The notes below the pieces were generated by a model. That model worked only from the letters and a program-made list of their open reading frames with translations. It was not told where the DNA came from and did not search any database. The position numbers and the translations under genes were made by a program. From positions 1,240,001 through 1,304,000 of the forward strand of contig NZ_CP145886.1 in NCBI RefSeq assembly GCF_038049935.1: a stretch of DNA of 64,000 nt, in the 5' to 3' direction. Source of the DNA: Rossellomorea sp. y25. GTDB lineage: Bacteria; Bacillota; Bacilli; Bacillales; Bacillaceae_B. Shown here piece after piece: positions 37,161 to 45,624 of the stretch (positions are counted from its first letter, which is position 1; every line of letters starts with the position of its first letter).

Positions 37161-38609
37161 ATGATGAAATATCTTCAGCGTATTGGTCGTTCGTTAATGC
37201 TTCCGGTTGCCGTTTTGCCGGCTGCAGCGATTTTGATGGGGATTGGGTATTGGATCGATCCAACCGGCTGGGGGGCGGATAGTCCGATTGCCGCTTTTTT
37301 AATTAAGGCTGGCGCTTCGATCATAGATAATATGTCGATTCTATTTGCAGTCGGTGTAGCATTGGGTATGGCCAAAACAAAGGATGGATCTGCAGCACTG
37401 AGCGGGTTGGTCGCTTATCTCGTGATTACGACACTCCTTTCAACGGACTCAGTTGCACTGCTTCAAGGTGTGGATGCCGCAGCAGTCAATCCTGCATTTG
37501 AGAAAATCGGTAATCAGTTTGTCGGGATTCTGTCAGGGATCGTTGCGGCAGCTATGTACAATCGCTTCAGTCACGTGAAGCTTCCGGATGCCCTTGCCTT
37601 TTTTAGCGGAAAACGATTGGTTCCGATCATGTCGGCGATTGCCATGCTGGTTGTATCAGGCGTGATGCTGTTTGTTTGGCCGGTCATCTACACTGCCCTG
37701 GTTTCATTCGGGAAGGAAATCAGTGGGCTCGGCTTCACGGGTGCTGGTCTATATGGATTCTTTAATCGATTATTAATTCCTACTGGATTGCATCATGCCT
37801 TGAATTCCGTGTTTTGGTTCGACGTTGCCGGTATTAATGATATCGGGAACTTCTGGTCAGGTAACGGTGAAAAAGGTGTGACGGGTATGTATCAGGCTGG
37901 GTTCTTCCCGGTTATGATGTTTGGTCTTCCTGCAGCGGGACTTGCCATCTATCATGCTGCAAAACCAAATAAGAAGAAGCTGGTGGCGTCACTTATGCTG
38001 GCAGCTGGTTTTGCTTCCTTTTTCACAGGGGTGACTGAGCCTCTTGAGTTTGCCTTTATGTTCGTGGCACCTGCCCTTTATGTAGCACATGCTGTGTTGA
38101 CAGGGTTATCCTTGGCGATTGCCTCCTTCTTTCAATGGACGGCCGGGTTCGGGTTCAGCGCAGGGTTCGTCGATTTTGTCCTGAGCTCAAGACTTCCGTT
38201 AGCGAATCTTCCGTACATGCTGCTCATACAAGGTGTCGTATTTGCCCTTCTCTACTATTTCTTGTTCCGCTTCATGATCGCGAAATTCAATCTTATGACT
38301 CCAGGGCGTGAAGAGGATAATGAAGAAGTAGTAGTGGAGAATGCAACAGTGCATACTCAAAGCGAAAAGTTTGCCGTGATGGCAGAGGAAATCTATACAG
38401 GACTCGGCGGAGATGAAAATGTAACATCCGTAGATAACTGTATAACAAGATTGAGAGTGGAAGTAAAGGACATGGATGCCGTGGATCAGGGGCGGATCAA
38501 AGCGACAGGGGTTCCGGGCCTCCATGTGGTTGGGGAAAATAGCATTCAAGTGATTGTCGGGACGTCGGTGCAATTTGTGGCTGATGAGATTGAGAAGATT
38601 CGAGGGTAG
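37161..38609 (+). CDS. nagP: PTS N-acetylglucosamine-specific IIBC component
   Basis: A 482-residue glucose-family permease. The IIC domain (about residues 1-375) has about ten membrane segments with LMLPVAVLPAAAILMGIGYW, PTGLHHALNSVFWFD and FFTGVTEPLEFAFMF; the last is the substrate motif region typical of GlcNAc-type members. A linker leads to the IIB domain (about 395-482) with phospho-cysteine C427 in VDNCITRLRVEV. No IIA domain is present, as in B. subtilis NagP. It delivers GlcNAc-6-phosphate. It is monocistronic here, flanked by phased word arrays on both sides. Confidence 0.9.
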   Translation: MMKYLQRIGRSLMLPVAVLPAAAILMGIGYWIDPTGWGADSPIAAFLIKAGASIIDNMSILFAVGVALGMAKTKDGSAALSGLVAYLVITTLLSTDSVALLQGVDAAAVNPAFEKIGNQFVGILSGIVAAAMYNRFSHVKLPDALAFFSGKRLVPIMSAIAMLVVSGVMLFVWPVIYTALVSFGKEISGLGFTGAGLYGFFNRLLIPTGLHHALNSVFWFDVAGINDIGNFWSGNGEKGVTGMYQAGFFPVMMFGLPAAGLAIYHAAKPNKKKLVASLMLAAGFASFFTGVTEPLEFAFMFVAPALYVAHAVLTGLSLAIASFFQWTAGFGFSAGFVDFVLSSRLPLANLPYMLLIQGVVFALLYYFLFRFMIAKFNLMTPGREEDNEEVVVENATVHTQSEKFAVMAEEIYTGLGGDENVTSVDNCITRLRVEVKDMDAVDQGRIKATGVPGLHVVGENSIQVIVGTSVQFVADEIEKIRG

Positions 38610-38670
38610 GAGTGTCGGCCGATTGTGTGATGGGTTTAATGGAGGGGAGTTTATCGTTTTTTTGCAGAAT

Positions 38671-38757
38671 GGCAGATATATGGTAAATATGGCAGATAAA
38701 ATAAAAAAAGGCAGATATACTTCCTAAATGGCAGATGAATCCCCAACATGGCAGATA
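38671..38757. repeat. Phased word array D: five copies of GGCAGAT, period 20 bp
   Basis: Word starts at 38671, 38691, 38710, 38730 and 38750 (spacing 20, 19, 20, 20); four copies read TGGCAGAT. A sixth degenerate word (TGCAGAAT) precedes the array. It begins about 60 bases after nagP. Confidence 0.82.
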
Positions 38758-38778
38758 AGCGAAACCGAGAGCCTTCCA

Positions 38779-38815
38779 CCCCAACTCCCGCACAAGGAGT
38801 TGGGGTCTCTTTTTC
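38779..38815 (+). terminator. Terminator after nagP/array D
   Basis: Perfect ten-base stem CCCCAACTCC / GGAGTTGGGG followed by TCTCTTTTT. Because it lies beyond array D, the array may be transcribed with nagP. Confidence 0.8.
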
Positions 38816-38888
38816 TCCCAAACTGCAAAAATCTCAAGAATAGTCTATACTTTATCCTATAGAATTCTTTCCCAGGAAGGTTTTTACC

Positions 38889-39602
38889 ATGAAGAAACTT
38901 AAAGAATCGGATCTCTATCAACCGATCCAAAAACATTTTCATAAACAGGGATACCAGGTGAACGGCGAAGTGAACGATTGTGATGTGACTGCTTTTAAAG
39001 AAGAAGAACTTGTGATTGTGGAATTGAAGCTTTCATTGAATGTCGAGCTTCTTATTCAAGCGACAAAGCGGCAGAGACTCACAGACCTGGTGTACATTGC
39101 GATCCCGAAACCAAAGCGTCCCCGGTCAAAGCGGTGGAATGATGTCTGCCACTTGGTTCGCAGATTGGAGCTCGGTCTGATCACCGTTTCATTTACGACG
39201 AAAACGCCAAAACTTGATTTTGTCATTCATCCAGAAGCCTTTGACCGGAAAAAGAGTATGAAGAACAGTAAGCGGAAACGGGCGGCGCTTGTAAAAGAAA
39301 TCGAAGGGCGCAGTGCAGATTACAATGTAGGCGGCAGCAATAAGACGAAAATCATGACGGCTTACAAGGAAAACTGCATTCAGATCGCCTGTTACTTGGA
39401 AAAACACGGGCCCATGTCACCGAGGAACTTAGCCAAGCTGGGCACGGGTACGAAAACCCCATCCATTCTTCAGAAGAATTATTACCGCTGGTTTGAGCGG
39501 GTGAAAAGGGGAGTTTACCAGATAACGGAGCAAGGAAAAAAAGAGCTTGAAAAGTATCCCGAACTCGTAAGCTATTACTCAAAGAAATTAGAAGAACAAT
39601 AG
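38889..39602 (+). CDS. DUF2161 protein, PD-(D/E)XK nuclease-like
   Basis: A 237-residue protein. DCDVTAFKEEELVIVELKL (about residues 30-48) has the D...ExK arrangement of PD-(D/E)XK nucleases, and a winged-helix-like C-terminus (about 165-230; GPMSPRNLAKLGTGTKTPSI) may bind DNA. I recall the family as DUF2161. No partner gene identifies its role; it stands between two terminators. Confidence 0.7.
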   Translation: MKKLKESDLYQPIQKHFHKQGYQVNGEVNDCDVTAFKEEELVIVELKLSLNVELLIQATKRQRLTDLVYIAIPKPKRPRSKRWNDVCHLVRRLELGLITVSFTTKTPKLDFVIHPEAFDRKKSMKNSKRKRAALVKEIEGRSADYNVGGSNKTKIMTAYKENCIQIACYLEKHGPMSPRNLAKLGTGTKTPSILQKNYYRWFERVKRGVYQITEQGKKELEKYPELVSYYSKKLEEQ

Positions 39603-39645
39603 AAAGAGCCTGCTTTCCGTAACCGGAGAGCGGGCTCTTCTTTGC
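39603..39645 (+). terminator. Terminator after the DUF2161 gene
   Basis: AAGAGCCTGCTTTCCG pairs with CGGAGAGCGGGCTCTT around TAAC, then TCTTT. Confidence 0.85.
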
Positions 39646-39714
39646 ATCTCACTACTAGTACCCGCATTCTTCACATATACATTACATCAGAGAAGATATC
39701 GGGAGGATAAATGT

Positions 39715-41583
39715 ATGAAAAAGAAGATTGAGAGTACGATTCATAAAATGGTGAGTGATCTTCAGCATAAACAAAATGCAGACGGAAGCTGGTCCTTCTG
39801 CTTTGAAAATAGCTTGATGACCGATGCGTATATGATCATTCTCCTGCGTTCCCTTGAGATGGATGATGAAGAGCTAGTGGGACGGTTGGTGAACCGCCTT
39901 TGGAAAGTGCAAACAAGGGAAGGGACATGGAAGCTTTTTGAGGATGAGAAGGAAGGAAATCTGTCTTCAACGATTGAGGCATACTTTGCTCTCTTATTTA
40001 GTGGGTTGGTGGAGAAGGATGACAAGAGACTGGAGAAAGCCCAGCGTTTCATAGAGAAAAAGGGTGGTATTCACGGGGCGCACTCGATTACGAAATTTAT
40101 GCTTGCCATTCATGGACAATATGATTGGAGGCATTTGCTTCCGATTCCCATCGGGTTTTTAATGATTCCGAAGCAATTCCCCTTGAATTTCTGGGATTTC
40201 AGCAGCTATGCACGAGCTCATTTGGCACCGCTGCTGTTGCTGAAGGATCAGGGATTCTCATTAAAATCAAACAGCATTCCACAAATGCAGCATCTGTCCC
40301 GATCACCACATGAAGTAAGATACAGTGAAAGGGAGCTGAAATTATTTTCGAAAATCAACGAGGGCTTACAGTCCTTAATAAGTATTCCATCTCATTTGCA
40401 TCAACAGGCCACACAATTTGCCCAGCAGTATATGCTGCAAAGAATTGAATCCGATGGGACGTATCTTAGTTATTTCAGCACAACGTTTTATATGATTTAT
40501 GCACTGCTTGCTTTGGGATACAAAAAGAGTGACCCTATAATCGTAAAGGCAATGAGTGGATTAAAAGAGATGGCCTGCGAAACGAAGAAAGGCATTCATA
40601 TTCAAAATTCACCCTCAACCGTGTGGGACACAGCCTTGATCGGCTATGCCCTTCAGGAGGCGGGGGTGGATGCACGGGACCGCTCCATAGACAAAGCGGT
40701 GGAGTACCTTCTCAAGAAACAACATTTCCGCTATGGGGATTGGGCGATGGAGAGCGTTGTGAAGCCTGGGGGCTGGGGCTTTTCAAAGAGCAACAGCATT
40801 CACCCTGATGTGGATGACACGACGGCGGCACTCAGGGCCATTACCTATTGGGCTGCTGAAAAACCACTTGTGCGGCAATCGTGGGACCGGGGGCTTGAAT
40901 GGACACTTGGTATGCAGAACCGTGATGGAGGCTGGCCGGCTTTTGAAAAAAACAAGACGAAAGGAATCCTTACTTCATTTCCTATGGACGGGGCAGAGGC
41001 AGCGGCAATCGATCCATCAACCCCTGATCTAACAGGAAGAGCCCTGGAATTCCTGGGCAGCCGGGCAGGGTTGACAAAGGACCATCCTCAGGTGAAAAGA
41101 GGGATACAATGGCTGAAGCTGATGCAAAAGGACGATGGGTCCTGGTACGGGCGCTGGGGTGTCTGCTATATCTATGGAACATGGGCGGCCATCACGGGTA
41201 TGAAAGCAACGGGTGTGCCGTCTTCTGATAAACATATCCAAAGAGCAAAAGCTTGGCTGGAAAGCATTCAACACAAAGACGGGGGCTGGGGAGAATCCTG
41301 TTACAGTGATCAGGAGAAGACATACGTACCTCTTTCCTTTTCTACCCCTTCACAAACAGCATGGGCACTGGAATCTCTCATCTGTATCGAAGACAAACCA
41401 ACCCCGGCGATCGACTTGGGCATCATGGCTCTTCTCGAATTAATAAAAGGAGCATCAGATGACTCTTCCAAAACGTATCCAACGGGAGTCGGTCTTCCAG
41501 GACACTTCTATATACACTACCATAGCTACCGGTGGATATGGCCCCTGATTACACTCAGCCGGTACAATGAGAAATACGGGTGA
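39715..41583 (+). CDS. shc: Squalene-hopene cyclase family terpene cyclase (SqhC-like)
   Basis: A 622-residue cyclase with repeated QW motifs (QNADGSWSF, QTREGTWKLF, QNRDGGWPAF, QKDDGSWYGRWG, QHKDGGWGES) and the catalytic D365-V-D-D motif that protonates the substrate. Bacillus members include sporulenol synthase, which cyclises C35 tetraprenyl-curcumene, so the natural substrate may not be squalene. It acts at the membrane surface. Start ATG 39715 follows GGGAGG. A hairpin repeat ends the gene. Confidence 0.9.
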   Translation: MKKKIESTIHKMVSDLQHKQNADGSWSFCFENSLMTDAYMIILLRSLEMDDEELVGRLVNRLWKVQTREGTWKLFEDEKEGNLSSTIEAYFALLFSGLVEKDDKRLEKAQRFIEKKGGIHGAHSITKFMLAIHGQYDWRHLLPIPIGFLMIPKQFPLNFWDFSSYARAHLAPLLLLKDQGFSLKSNSIPQMQHLSRSPHEVRYSERELKLFSKINEGLQSLISIPSHLHQQATQFAQQYMLQRIESDGTYLSYFSTTFYMIYALLALGYKKSDPIIVKAMSGLKEMACETKKGIHIQNSPSTVWDTALIGYALQEAGVDARDRSIDKAVEYLLKKQHFRYGDWAMESVVKPGGWGFSKSNSIHPDVDDTTAALRAITYWAAEKPLVRQSWDRGLEWTLGMQNRDGGWPAFEKNKTKGILTSFPMDGAEAAAIDPSTPDLTGRALEFLGSRAGLTKDHPQVKRGIQWLKLMQKDDGSWYGRWGVCYIYGTWAAITGMKATGVPSSDKHIQRAKAWLESIQHKDGGWGESCYSDQEKTYVPLSFSTPSQTAWALESLICIEDKPTPAIDLGIMALLELIKGASDDSSKTYPTGVGLPGHFYIHYHSYRWIWPLITLSRYNEKYG

Positions 41584-41611
41584 GGGACGGACCTCTTGAG
41601 GTCCGTCCCTC
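41582..41611. repeat. GAGGGACGGACC-family repeat, shortest perfect unit (30 bp)
   Basis: GAGGGACGGACCTC, a two-base centre TT, and GAGGTCCGTCCCTC: a perfect 14-base stem that overlaps the stop codon of the cyclase gene. Confidence 0.85.
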
Positions 41612-41658
41612 TATACGATAAAATAAAAGTAAGAATTTTCAGATAAAAGGGTGGTTGT

Positions 41659-42597
41659 ATGGTGAAAGTGGATTCGTTTCCTTATCCCTTTAAGGGGGAT
41701 GTGTATCGGTATTCGAATAATTCGGTTCCTTTGGAGGAGCAGAGGAGTGTTGAGATTACCTCTTCTTATGAAGAAGAAATCAAGCTTAAACGGAAACTGC
41801 TTACGCATCATCCCGAACGGTGCTTTCAGTCCCGGCCGCATACCTTGAAAGCTCAATGGGAAATAGCAGAGCTGGTCATTCAACATCTTACTACGTGTTA
41901 TCCTCAGCAGTTTTCCCTTGAAAAAAATGATGGAAAATGGACGTTCCACAACCACATTCTAAATGAACAAAAAACCTTTAAACTTGGGGATGAATCCACT
42001 TTATCATTGGAACCACTCGATTTTATCGGTCGACATGTACAAGAGGACCTGATTTTCATGATGCAGCGGGATGGGGATTTATATTTGGATGCGGGACAGC
42101 TTTGTTTTCCTGCTAATTGGTCCCTGGCTTTTAATTCAGGAATGAGTTTTAAAGAGATCCATAAGCCGATACCCGGTTTTAAAGAAGTAGGATTGGATCA
42201 ACGAATTCTGAGGTTTTTAATGCATATGGAAGCAGGTGATCCTTGGGTCAGGCGGAATTGGTCGTTAATGGCGGGGGATCGGCTGGATACTTCTCTTGAG
42301 ACCTTTGATCAGTGGGGGAAGGATAGAAGGGTAGTTACTGGAGAAAATGTCGGGGCATTCGTTCATTTGCGGGTAGAAGTGCAGAAACTGTTCCGTTTGC
42401 CTGGGTCAAACGGTTTACTGTTCACGATTCATACCCACCTCCTCTCACTGGATAAGTTCACTCGAAATCCGGAGTGGACCGAGGAATTTCACCGGATCCT
42501 GCAGGAGCTTCCACCACCTATCTCAGATTACAAAGGGATTTCCCTTTTTAAAGAAGAGGTTATTGAATACTTGAATGAAAAGCGGGTGATAAAGTGA
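41659..42597 (+). CDS. Haem-dependent oxidative N-demethylase family protein (DUF3445)
   Basis: A 312-residue protein of the DUF3445 family: FPYPFKGD at the N-terminus, DAGQLCFPANWS (about residues 147-158), KIHKPIPGF-type EIHKPIPGF, and RNWSLMAGD with RVEVQKLFRLP. Related proteins bind haem and oxidatively demethylate dimethylamine. It is the first gene of a tightly coupled operon (four-base overlap with the next), with the DmmA-like and reductase genes. The exact substrate is unknown. Confidence 0.83.
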   Translation: MVKVDSFPYPFKGDVYRYSNNSVPLEEQRSVEITSSYEEEIKLKRKLLTHHPERCFQSRPHTLKAQWEIAELVIQHLTTCYPQQFSLEKNDGKWTFHNHILNEQKTFKLGDESTLSLEPLDFIGRHVQEDLIFMMQRDGDLYLDAGQLCFPANWSLAFNSGMSFKEIHKPIPGFKEVGLDQRILRFLMHMEAGDPWVRRNWSLMAGDRLDTSLETFDQWGKDRRVVTGENVGAFVHLRVEVQKLFRLPGSNGLLFTIHTHLLSLDKFTRNPEWTEEFHRILQELPPPISDYKGISLFKEEVIEYLNEKRVIK

Positions 42598-43076
42598 AGA
42601 CCGAGACACAGCCAGCGTTCGTACCAAGTAAACGAAAGTATTTATTTTGCGGTGATCATAAAGGGATGAAACGACTGACTCCTATCATAAAAAAAGTAAT
42701 GAAGGAGAATGTCTCCTTTGAAGTGGTGTATCTTGGTGAAAAGGAAGAAACCAATATCTCACGGTGGTTGCGAAATCAGAGGATGGGCAGTTTTCTATAT
42801 ATAGCAATGGAGTGGGGTAAGCTGGAAGGTCTCAAGCACCTGGCTGTGGAATGTGGTTTTTCTGAAGAGGAAGTGCAGTTAATTGGTCACGGTATCAGAA
42901 TGATCGAAGTTTTCTGTTGCAAATGTCATCAGAAAACAAAGATTGAGGGTTTGGGTAAACTCGAGACGATCTGTTCCCATTGTCACTTAAAGTTGTCCAT
43001 TTCCGATCACTACTCTCCATTACGAGGGTCATTCCTCGGTTACGCTACCTTAGAAATGGGGAGTGGTCAAAGGTGA
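42594..43076 (+). CDS. DmmA-like dimethylamine monooxygenase subunit
   Basis: A 160-residue protein with a C-terminal zinc-ribbon-like set of cysteines (FCCKCHQK and ICSHCHLKL, about residues 107-132). Start is GTG 42594 within the stop of the previous gene (GTGA overlap). It resembles the DmmA family that accompanies DUF3445 demethylases. It probably supports assembly or electron transfer in the complex. Confidence 0.72.
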   Translation: MKTETQPAFVPSKRKYLFCGDHKGMKRLTPIIKKVMKENVSFEVVYLGEKEETNISRWLRNQRMGSFLYIAMEWGKLEGLKHLAVECGFSEEEVQLIGHGIRMIEVFCCKCHQKTKIEGLGKLETICSHCHLKLSISDHYSPLRGSFLGYATLEMGSGQR

Positions 43077-44026
43077 ATCTACTCAAAACCATCCCCGTAA
43101 AAGTCAGGTCCATTCATCAGGAAACCCCTCATATCAAGAGGTTTACTCTTGTTCATGAACATAACGAATCCCTTCCTTATTTTAGCGGGGGATCCCATAT
43201 CACTACATATGTTGAGCTGGATGGACAAACCATTGCCAGGTCGTATTCCTTAACGAACCCACCTGGTCAAACAGCCGCCTATCAAATCGCCATCCGTCTA
43301 AAAGAAACGTCCCAGGGGGGATCTATGTATTGGCATGAACGGATGAAAGTGGGGGATACCTTACGAGTGGGATTTCCACAAAATCATTTCCCACTGAGTT
43401 TTAAAGCAAAACACCATGTATTCTATGCCGCGGGAATCGGTATCACCCCTTACATGTCCATGATGGCAGAGCTTAAGGAGGAGGGACGGACCTTCGAACT
43501 CCATTATGCAGTGAAATCGAAAGAGGCTTGCCCTTTCTACTCCTTTCTAACGGAAACCTTTCCTGAGCAGGCTCACTTTTATTTTTCAAAAGAAAAGAGG
43601 TTGACAGATACAACACTTTGGAAGCACAGAATAGGAACCCACGTTTACTTCTGTGGTCCACCTTCATTCATCGAAGAATTTACTAGAAGTGCCCTCGAAA
43701 TCGGATATCCTCCGCGGAGTATTCATTGCGAGAGATTCACTCCTCCACAGACACTAACACGTCGAAGATTTGAAGTGGAGTTAACGAGTGGTCAAACCAT
43801 TTCTGTGTCGGAAGAAGAGACTTTGTTAGAGGCACTGCTCGAGTTAGGGATCAAAGCTCCCTATTCCTGCCGGGCTGGGCGATGCGGAACATGTGAATTA
43901 AACGTGATAGAGGGAAAAGTCGATCATGGTGATTCTTTTTTGAGTGAGGAAGAACGGAATGGACACCGGTCGATTCTGACATGTGTATCGCGTGCCCAGT
44001 CTGGAAAGTTGCGAATTCAGTTGTGA
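43073..44026 (+). CDS. PDR/VanB-family oxidoreductase (flavin plus 2Fe-2S)
   Basis: A 317-residue reductase: flavin domain (ARSYSLTNPP, about residues 45-54), NAD(P)H domain (FYAAGIGITPYMSMM, about 117-131) and C-terminal 2Fe-2S ferredoxin domain with CRAGRCGTC and LTCVSR. It moves electrons from NAD(P)H to the demethylase. Start is GTG 43073 in the stop of the DmmA-like gene; the upstream extension from 42980 is rejected. A copy of the GAGGGACGGACCTTC repeat core is read through as EGRTF at 43481-43495. Confidence 0.87.
   Translation: MNLLKTIPVKVRSIHQETPHIKRFTLVHEHNESLPYFSGGSHITTYVELDGQTIARSYSLTNPPGQTAAYQIAIRLKETSQGGSMYWHERMKVGDTLRVGFPQNHFPLSFKAKHHVFYAAGIGITPYMSMMAELKEEGRTFELHYAVKSKEACPFYSFLTETFPEQAHFYFSKEKRLTDTTLWKHRIGTHVYFCGPPSFIEEFTRSALEIGYPPRSIHCERFTPPQTLTRRRFEVELTSGQTISVSEEETLLEALLELGIKAPYSCRAGRCGTCELNVIEGKVDHGDSFLSEEERNGHRSILTCVSRAQSGKLRIQL
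43481..43495. repeat. GAGGGACGGACCTTC core inside a coding sequence
   Basis: Fifteen bases identical to the dispersed intergenic palindrome arm, in frame as Glu-Gly-Arg-Thr-Phe in the reductase. No partner arm is present. Confidence 0.6.
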
Positions 44027-44136
44027 TAGGGCGTTTGGCATATAAGGTGTTTTTCTTGAAATTCGACATTGTAAAAGTAAATAATAAACAGATACAACAT
44101 AATGTAGAATGACGCTTAAGAAATGGAGGGCTCACC

Positions 44137-44910
44137 ATTACCGATCTAAATACATTATTTCGCAAAAGAATACATTATCCACCCACAGGGAAAATAACCT
44201 TTCAACAATTAGATACCATTTTAGAAGAAACAGCTAAAAGCATCCCATTTGAAAATCTATGTGTTATTGGAAATACGTTCACTGATCTTACCAAAGAAAA
44301 TCTAATGAATAAAGTGCTCGTGAAGAACGAAGGTGGTCTATGTTATGAATTGAATTCATTGTTTTATTTATTTTTGGTCGAAAATCAATTTGATGCATCT
44401 CTCGTTCGGGGAGTCGTTTACGATCATGATAAAGAGCAGTACCAGACGTTAGGAAGGACCCATGTGGTGATTTTAGTCACACACAACGATTCATCATATG
44501 TGATTGATACGGGATTTGGAGGAAATCTCCCGTTGAAAACAGTGCCATTATCGGGAGAAGAGGTCGTTTCTTCAAATGGTCAGTTTAGAGTTAAAAAGGC
44601 CGACAGTCCCCATGGAGATTATATTTTTGAAATGAAATTAAAGCATAAGCATTCGGAATGGAGAACCGGATATGCTTTCGATTCGCGTGATCACATAAAG
44701 GATGTCACTCAATTGAATGACATTCAAACGATTATTGCCAAACATTCAGCTTCCCCTTTCAACAAGCATCCATTGTTGACAAAAAGGACTGATAACGGGA
44801 ATGTAACATTAACCGATACGTCCTTTACACAGTGGAAGGATGGAGAGATGACGAAAGAGGAAATTGATCATGAGGAATATAAAAAACTGCTGAACATCTG
44901 GTTTGAATAA
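44137..44910 (+). CDS. Arylamine N-acetyltransferase with probable ATT start
   Basis: A 257-residue acetyltransferase if read from ATT 44137. The catalytic triad is then C69 (GGLCYELN), H109 (GRTHVV) and D124 (VIDTGFGG); C69 matches the number in Salmonella NAT. GGAGGG at 44125-44130 lies six bases before ATT. No in-frame ATG, GTG or TTG exists between the stop at 44110 and ATG 44305; starting at 44305 would remove the first 56 residues, including FENLCV. It transfers acetyl groups from acetyl-CoA to arylamines. A sequencing error in the start codon is possible. Confidence 0.85.
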   Translation: MTDLNTLFRKRIHYPPTGKITFQQLDTILEETAKSIPFENLCVIGNTFTDLTKENLMNKVLVKNEGGLCYELNSLFYLFLVENQFDASLVRGVVYDHDKEQYQTLGRTHVVILVTHNDSSYVIDTGFGGNLPLKTVPLSGEEVVSSNGQFRVKKADSPHGDYIFEMKLKHKHSEWRTGYAFDSRDHIKDVTQLNDIQTIIAKHSASPFNKHPLLTKRTDNGNVTLTDTSFTQWKDGEMTKEEIDHEEYKKLLNIWFE

Positions 44911-44920
44911 TAAGCATAAA

Positions 44921-44955
44921 AAAAGACTCAGAAAAATATCTGAGTCCATATTTTT
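44921..44955. terminator. Bidirectional terminator
   Basis: GACTCAGA / TCTGAGTC with A- and T-rich flanks, between the NAT (+) and small membrane protein (-) genes. Confidence 0.8.
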
Positions 44956-45139
44956 ACTTGCCGAGTATTTCCATAACGCCTTTATATATAAGGAAAAGAG
45001 AGAATATGAGAATTGCTAATATGCCAATGACGTTTGTTACCGGGGCTATGCTTGCTAAAAACGTCCCTGCTAAAGGAGCTTTCAACAATGCAAATCCGGA
45101 TAAGATACCCGCTACTAACAAAAGAATAAAACGATCCAT
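44954..45139 (-). CDS. Small two-pass membrane protein (61 residues)
   Basis: Two hydrophobic segments (about residues 4-22 and 31-55) with no recognised family. GGAGG lies nine bases before ATG, which supports a real gene. It ends at the shared terminator. Confidence 0.6.
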   Translation of the reverse strand: MDRFILLLVAGILSGFALLKAPLAGTFLASIAPVTNVIGILAILIFSLFLIYKGVMEILGK

Positions 45140-45231
45140 TCTGTCATGCCTCCTCTCAGGGTAGTATATGTCGGAGGGAAGGGGAAGTTGAACCCAAGAT
45201 TCGTGATGTTGCCTAATTGCAAATTGACTAT

Positions 45232-45483
45232 TTAAACAGGCATAATGGAGACGATTTGTTGAATTCTCACGAAAAATACAGAGTCACCAGCTTTAAGTGC
45301 GATATGATCTGGTTGAACCTCAATCAATTCGCCTCGAATCGTGTCTTTCGTAGTCTCCACAATGAGCATTTTCCCCATGACGGACTGCAGTCTGCTGACG
45401 ACGAATGGATCAATCAAAGTGGTATAGGAAGTATTTACATTCATGCCCTGGTTACGATCATAAGGCTGATAATAGCTATACAT
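45232..45483 (-). CDS. DUF2642 / YuzF-family protein
   Basis: An 83-residue protein with an N-terminal Tyr/Gln/Asn-rich tail and a small beta-barrel-like core (DPFVVSRLQSVMGKMLIVET, then GELIEVQPDHIAL). Similar B. subtilis proteins are short and of unknown function, some linked with spore coat. AAGGATGG lies six bases before ATG. Confidence 0.7.
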   Translation of the reverse strand: MYSYYQPYDRNQGMNVNTSYTTLIDPFVVSRLQSVMGKMLIVETTKDTIRGELIEVQPDHIALKAGDSVFFVRIQQIVSIMPV

Positions 45484-45568
45484 GAAGCACCATCCTTCAA
45501 GATGAATTTTTTAGGCTATCTCTTCATTTGTATGTAAGAAGGGTGGTTTGTATTATGGATCAAAGCAG

Positions 45569-45607
45569 AAAGGAATGAACCCTGATGTAACGAGGGCCCA
45601 TTCCTTT
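45569..45607 (-). terminator. Hairpin beyond the subtilase gene
   Basis: AAAGGAATG / CATTCCTTT pair outside a smaller CCCT/AGGG stem, about 18 bases past the protease stop. Confidence 0.6.
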
Positions 45608-45624
45608 AAATTCTGGCATGATGT

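Noticed and set aside
42980..43072. N-terminal extension of the PDR/VanB reductase
   Set aside because: It overlaps the DmmA-like gene in another frame; the GTGA overlap start at 43073 is consistent with the rest of the operon.
44305..44910. Arylamine N-acetyltransferase starting at ATG 44305
   Set aside because: It would lose 56 conserved residues and has no ribosome binding site; the ATT start has a strong one.
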